From: Pseudomonadota bacterium
GTDB taxonomy: Bacteria; Vulcanimicrobiota; Vulcanimicrobiia; Eremiobacterales; Eremiobacteraceae
Direction: 5' to 3'
Assembly: GCA_021325335.1 (NCBI GenBank)
Contig: JAJPHJ010000037.1
Coordinates: 1-33,969 of the forward strand
Length of the DNA stretch: 33,969 bases
In this document: positions 33,401 to 33,969 of the stretch, one piece after another
Position numbering within the stretch: position 1 is the first letter of the stretch
How the letters are laid out: each line of letters begins with the position of its first letter
The notes under the pieces: model-generated
Database searches by the model: none
Told to the model about the DNA's origin: nothing
Seen by the model: only the letters and a program-made list of their open reading frames with translations
Translations under genes and position numbers: made by a program

Positions 33401-33951
33401 TTGCGACGCCGTTCGAAACGTCGCTCGTGTTCAACTACAAGCATCAGAATTGGTCCATCACGCCGAGCTTCACCTATAGCGACGGCGCCTCGTACGGGTC
33501 GCCGCTCGTCTGGCCCGGATACGACCCGAGCACGTGCGGCAATGCGACGGCACTCGTCATGCCGCGCATCCCCCAGACCTGTGAAGGCTTCATCTTCATC
33601 CCCGACAAGTACACAGGCCAGTTCGACACGATCGGTGCCTTCCGCCAGCCGTCGCGTTTGACCGCCAACCTCGCGCTCAACCTGCACGTCAGCGACCGCA
33701 TTGACGCGACGCTGACCGGTACGAGCCTCATCGACCGCTGCTGGCAGCGCGGCTTCCCGTGGGATTCGCAGACCACGTGCATCTACGGCCAGCTTCCGTC
33801 AAACTTGCTCGCGCCTGCCGGCAACTTCGTCAACAATCCGCCTCCGCAGCTCGCGTTCCCGTACGGCAGCTGGTACAACAACACCGAGATCGGACAGGAA
33901 GGGCAAAAGTCTCCGACTGTCTGGACGCTCGAGACGACGTTCAAGCTGTAG
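30454..33951 (+). CDS. TonB-dependent outer-membrane receptor with carboxypeptidase-regulatory-like domain
   Basis: This 1165-residue receptor is complete. It has a signal peptide (about 1-25), then a carboxypeptidase-regulatory-like domain (about 28-112: GGIHGRVTDISNGQPIAAAAV, GYFAFISLAPDTYTLTAKKDGY), a plug (about 125-250: APGVNYDQGQQGWYQNVYIRGG, YEFDGVPVIRE), and a large beta-barrel ending in WTLETTFKL with the C-terminal hydrophobic residue expected for BAM recognition. Several loops contain paired cysteines and Pro/Gly-rich stretches. GTG 30454 has an AGGAG Shine-Dalgarno 9 bases upstream. It follows the PucR gene by 121 bp on the same strand, but the gap holds its own leader structure. 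The substrate (siderophore, glycan or other) cannot be told. Unlike the receptor at 5444-8836, it has no C-terminal extension. Confidence 0.92.
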   Translation: MSFRKLAFLAFALLTLGMLGRPGAAGTTGGIHGRVTDISNGQPIAAAAVTAASPGQTETRVTDTTGYFAFISLAPDTYTLTAKKDGYVLEQVPGITVISDQTRSVDIHMQSTLRTIAHVTIRATGGLVRSGVVSDVYSINASQQKAAAPLGGAGSINQSYGAIASAPGVNYDQGQQGWYQNVYIRGGDLDQVAYEFDGVPVIRESDQGAVTTLTSLGQAEVQVYTGGTPASADAPGLAGYINQVVKSGTYPGYANFTSGVGGPTLYNKATLEVGGATPDRLFSYYVGGQLVVQNYRFGDQFNGVSNPLYFYPIAIGNQYPPPVGPLAGIPTPLNTQVWDGSSAWLYGPGPANAIAGVRDQETIANFHFGIPHKNDSNKDDVQLLYDNSLIVQKFYGSAVDQGLGSVQQENGGPLSYFDGFAYNGPLFAPPQNGLISNVLFPNSPQGRAPFDQLPVGEREGSQNGVELAKFQYQHNFTDRSFLRFDAYTDYAIWFISGPVSANLPYGGQLPDYEVNEHKYGGKIDYSNQLSDKHLIELTASYLTAHLETYSGQFGTFLDYAEPTSNLVDSRGNCYAYVTGQFADCFPQLPPASYPNPVSQGCIDSTLGCTGLVPGNPPLGSPAALNSARWLVTEPGAKAQIDTVKPYFSGFSANDQWRPNDKLTLNLGARVDVFDYRLDDLADGYPARAFWYAAYNREYCFIPNTAAPYLGQLNTATGVFSCNQGGTHTNLVNFAGGTISEQIYQPRVGATYTINSDLVLRATYGRYARPAATSYQEYNVTQQDSPQFISTFINMGFNSPIHYLHADTANNYDLSIEKRFHDTDMSVKLTPYYRTTQGQVQFLSLNAQGVLAGVNAGQQNSYGVELAFNKGSFAADGFAMQASFTYLNSTIKYGPQPNGQNVIDLLNAYIRQYNSFTAAGNPALAGLPCFTPGTSSTPGTPAACGGGNIPNPYFNMPAQPLMDPSARYTTYSTIPAPFNNANGFATPFETSLVFNYKHQNWSITPSFTYSDGASYGSPLVWPGYDPSTCGNATALVMPRIPQTCEGFIFIPDKYTGQFDTIGAFRQPSRLTANLALNLHVSDRIDATLTGTSLIDRCWQRGFPWDSQTTCIYGQLPSNLLAPAGNFVNNPPPQLAFPYGSWYNNTEIGQEGQKSPTVWTLETTFKL

Positions 33952-33969
33952 CGCCTCGATGGCTCGCAC

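Noticed and set aside
32395-33687. 430-codon minus-strand frame within the second TonB receptor
   Set aside because: It is antisense to well-formed beta-barrel sequence and its translation is a low-complexity Arg/Val/Glu pattern with no recognisable fold or ribosome-binding site.
1-33969. CRISPR arrays, insertion sequences, prophage, tRNA or rRNA genes
   Set aside because: I saw no regularly spaced repeats, transposase or integrase motifs, or RNA-gene sequence; the only dispersed repeat is the 32-nt pair reported above.

Overview
The window reads as a chromosomal segment of a GC-rich, diderm, Gram-negative-type bacterium. It carries RND efflux permeases with a periplasmic adaptor, two very large TonB-dependent receptors with carboxypeptidase-regulatory-like N-terminal domains, lipoproteins and many signal peptides. 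Together with a 2-oxoacid:ferredoxin oxidoreductase, a BNR/Asp-box 'VPS10-like' protein and PilZ proteins, this suits an uncultivated soil-type lineage. My best guess is Candidatus Eremiobacterota (WPS-2) or a neighbour; Acidobacteriota-like groups are the main alternative. This is inference from gene content, not a phylogeny. There are no rRNA, tRNA, IS or CRISPR sequences that I can support, and no gene-free stretch longer than 300 bp.

Region 1 (1-8836), export and envelope. The 3' end of one RND permease and a DUF2784 membrane protein lie on the plus strand. They converge on a complete minus-strand set: a TonB-receptor-like protein with an unusual duplicated C-terminal domain, then an RND adaptor lipoprotein, then an RND permease. 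No TolC-type outer-membrane channel is present.

Region 2 (8837-20768), regulation plus a packed minus-strand run. An OmpR-type response regulator diverges from the TonB-receptor gene. It converges on a small STAS-like gene and a histidine kinase, so the two-component pair is split around the STAS gene. Upstream of the kinase the run continues with gaps of 3-16 bp: korA, korB, an aspartic protease/PDZ protein, a BNR-repeat protein and a serine hydrolase. Core ferredoxin-linked metabolism is thus apparently co-transcribed with three exported proteins. An 11-bp-period direct repeat, typical of OmpR/PhoB sites, lies ahead of the kinase, and a degenerate version lies ahead of the RND adaptor.

Region 3 (20769-24281), small genes. 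It holds a SAM methyltransferase, a VOC protein, two paralogous tandem PilZ genes, a membrane-anchored protein of unknown function and a DUF167 frame that lacks a usable start for its conserved first strand. A strong terminator hairpin separates VOC from PilZ. Beside it lies one copy of a 32-nt palindromic repeat that recurs at 30395, with a compensatory base-pair change.

Region 4 (24293-30332), polyamine/GABA catabolism. A minus-strand cassette gabT-patA-aldehyde dehydrogenase is divergent from a PucR-family regulator. Together these enzymes would take putrescine to 4-aminobutanal, then GABA, then succinate semialdehyde.

Region 5 (30333-33969). A second, ordinary TonB-dependent receptor is complete; its 5' leader contains the second repeat copy.
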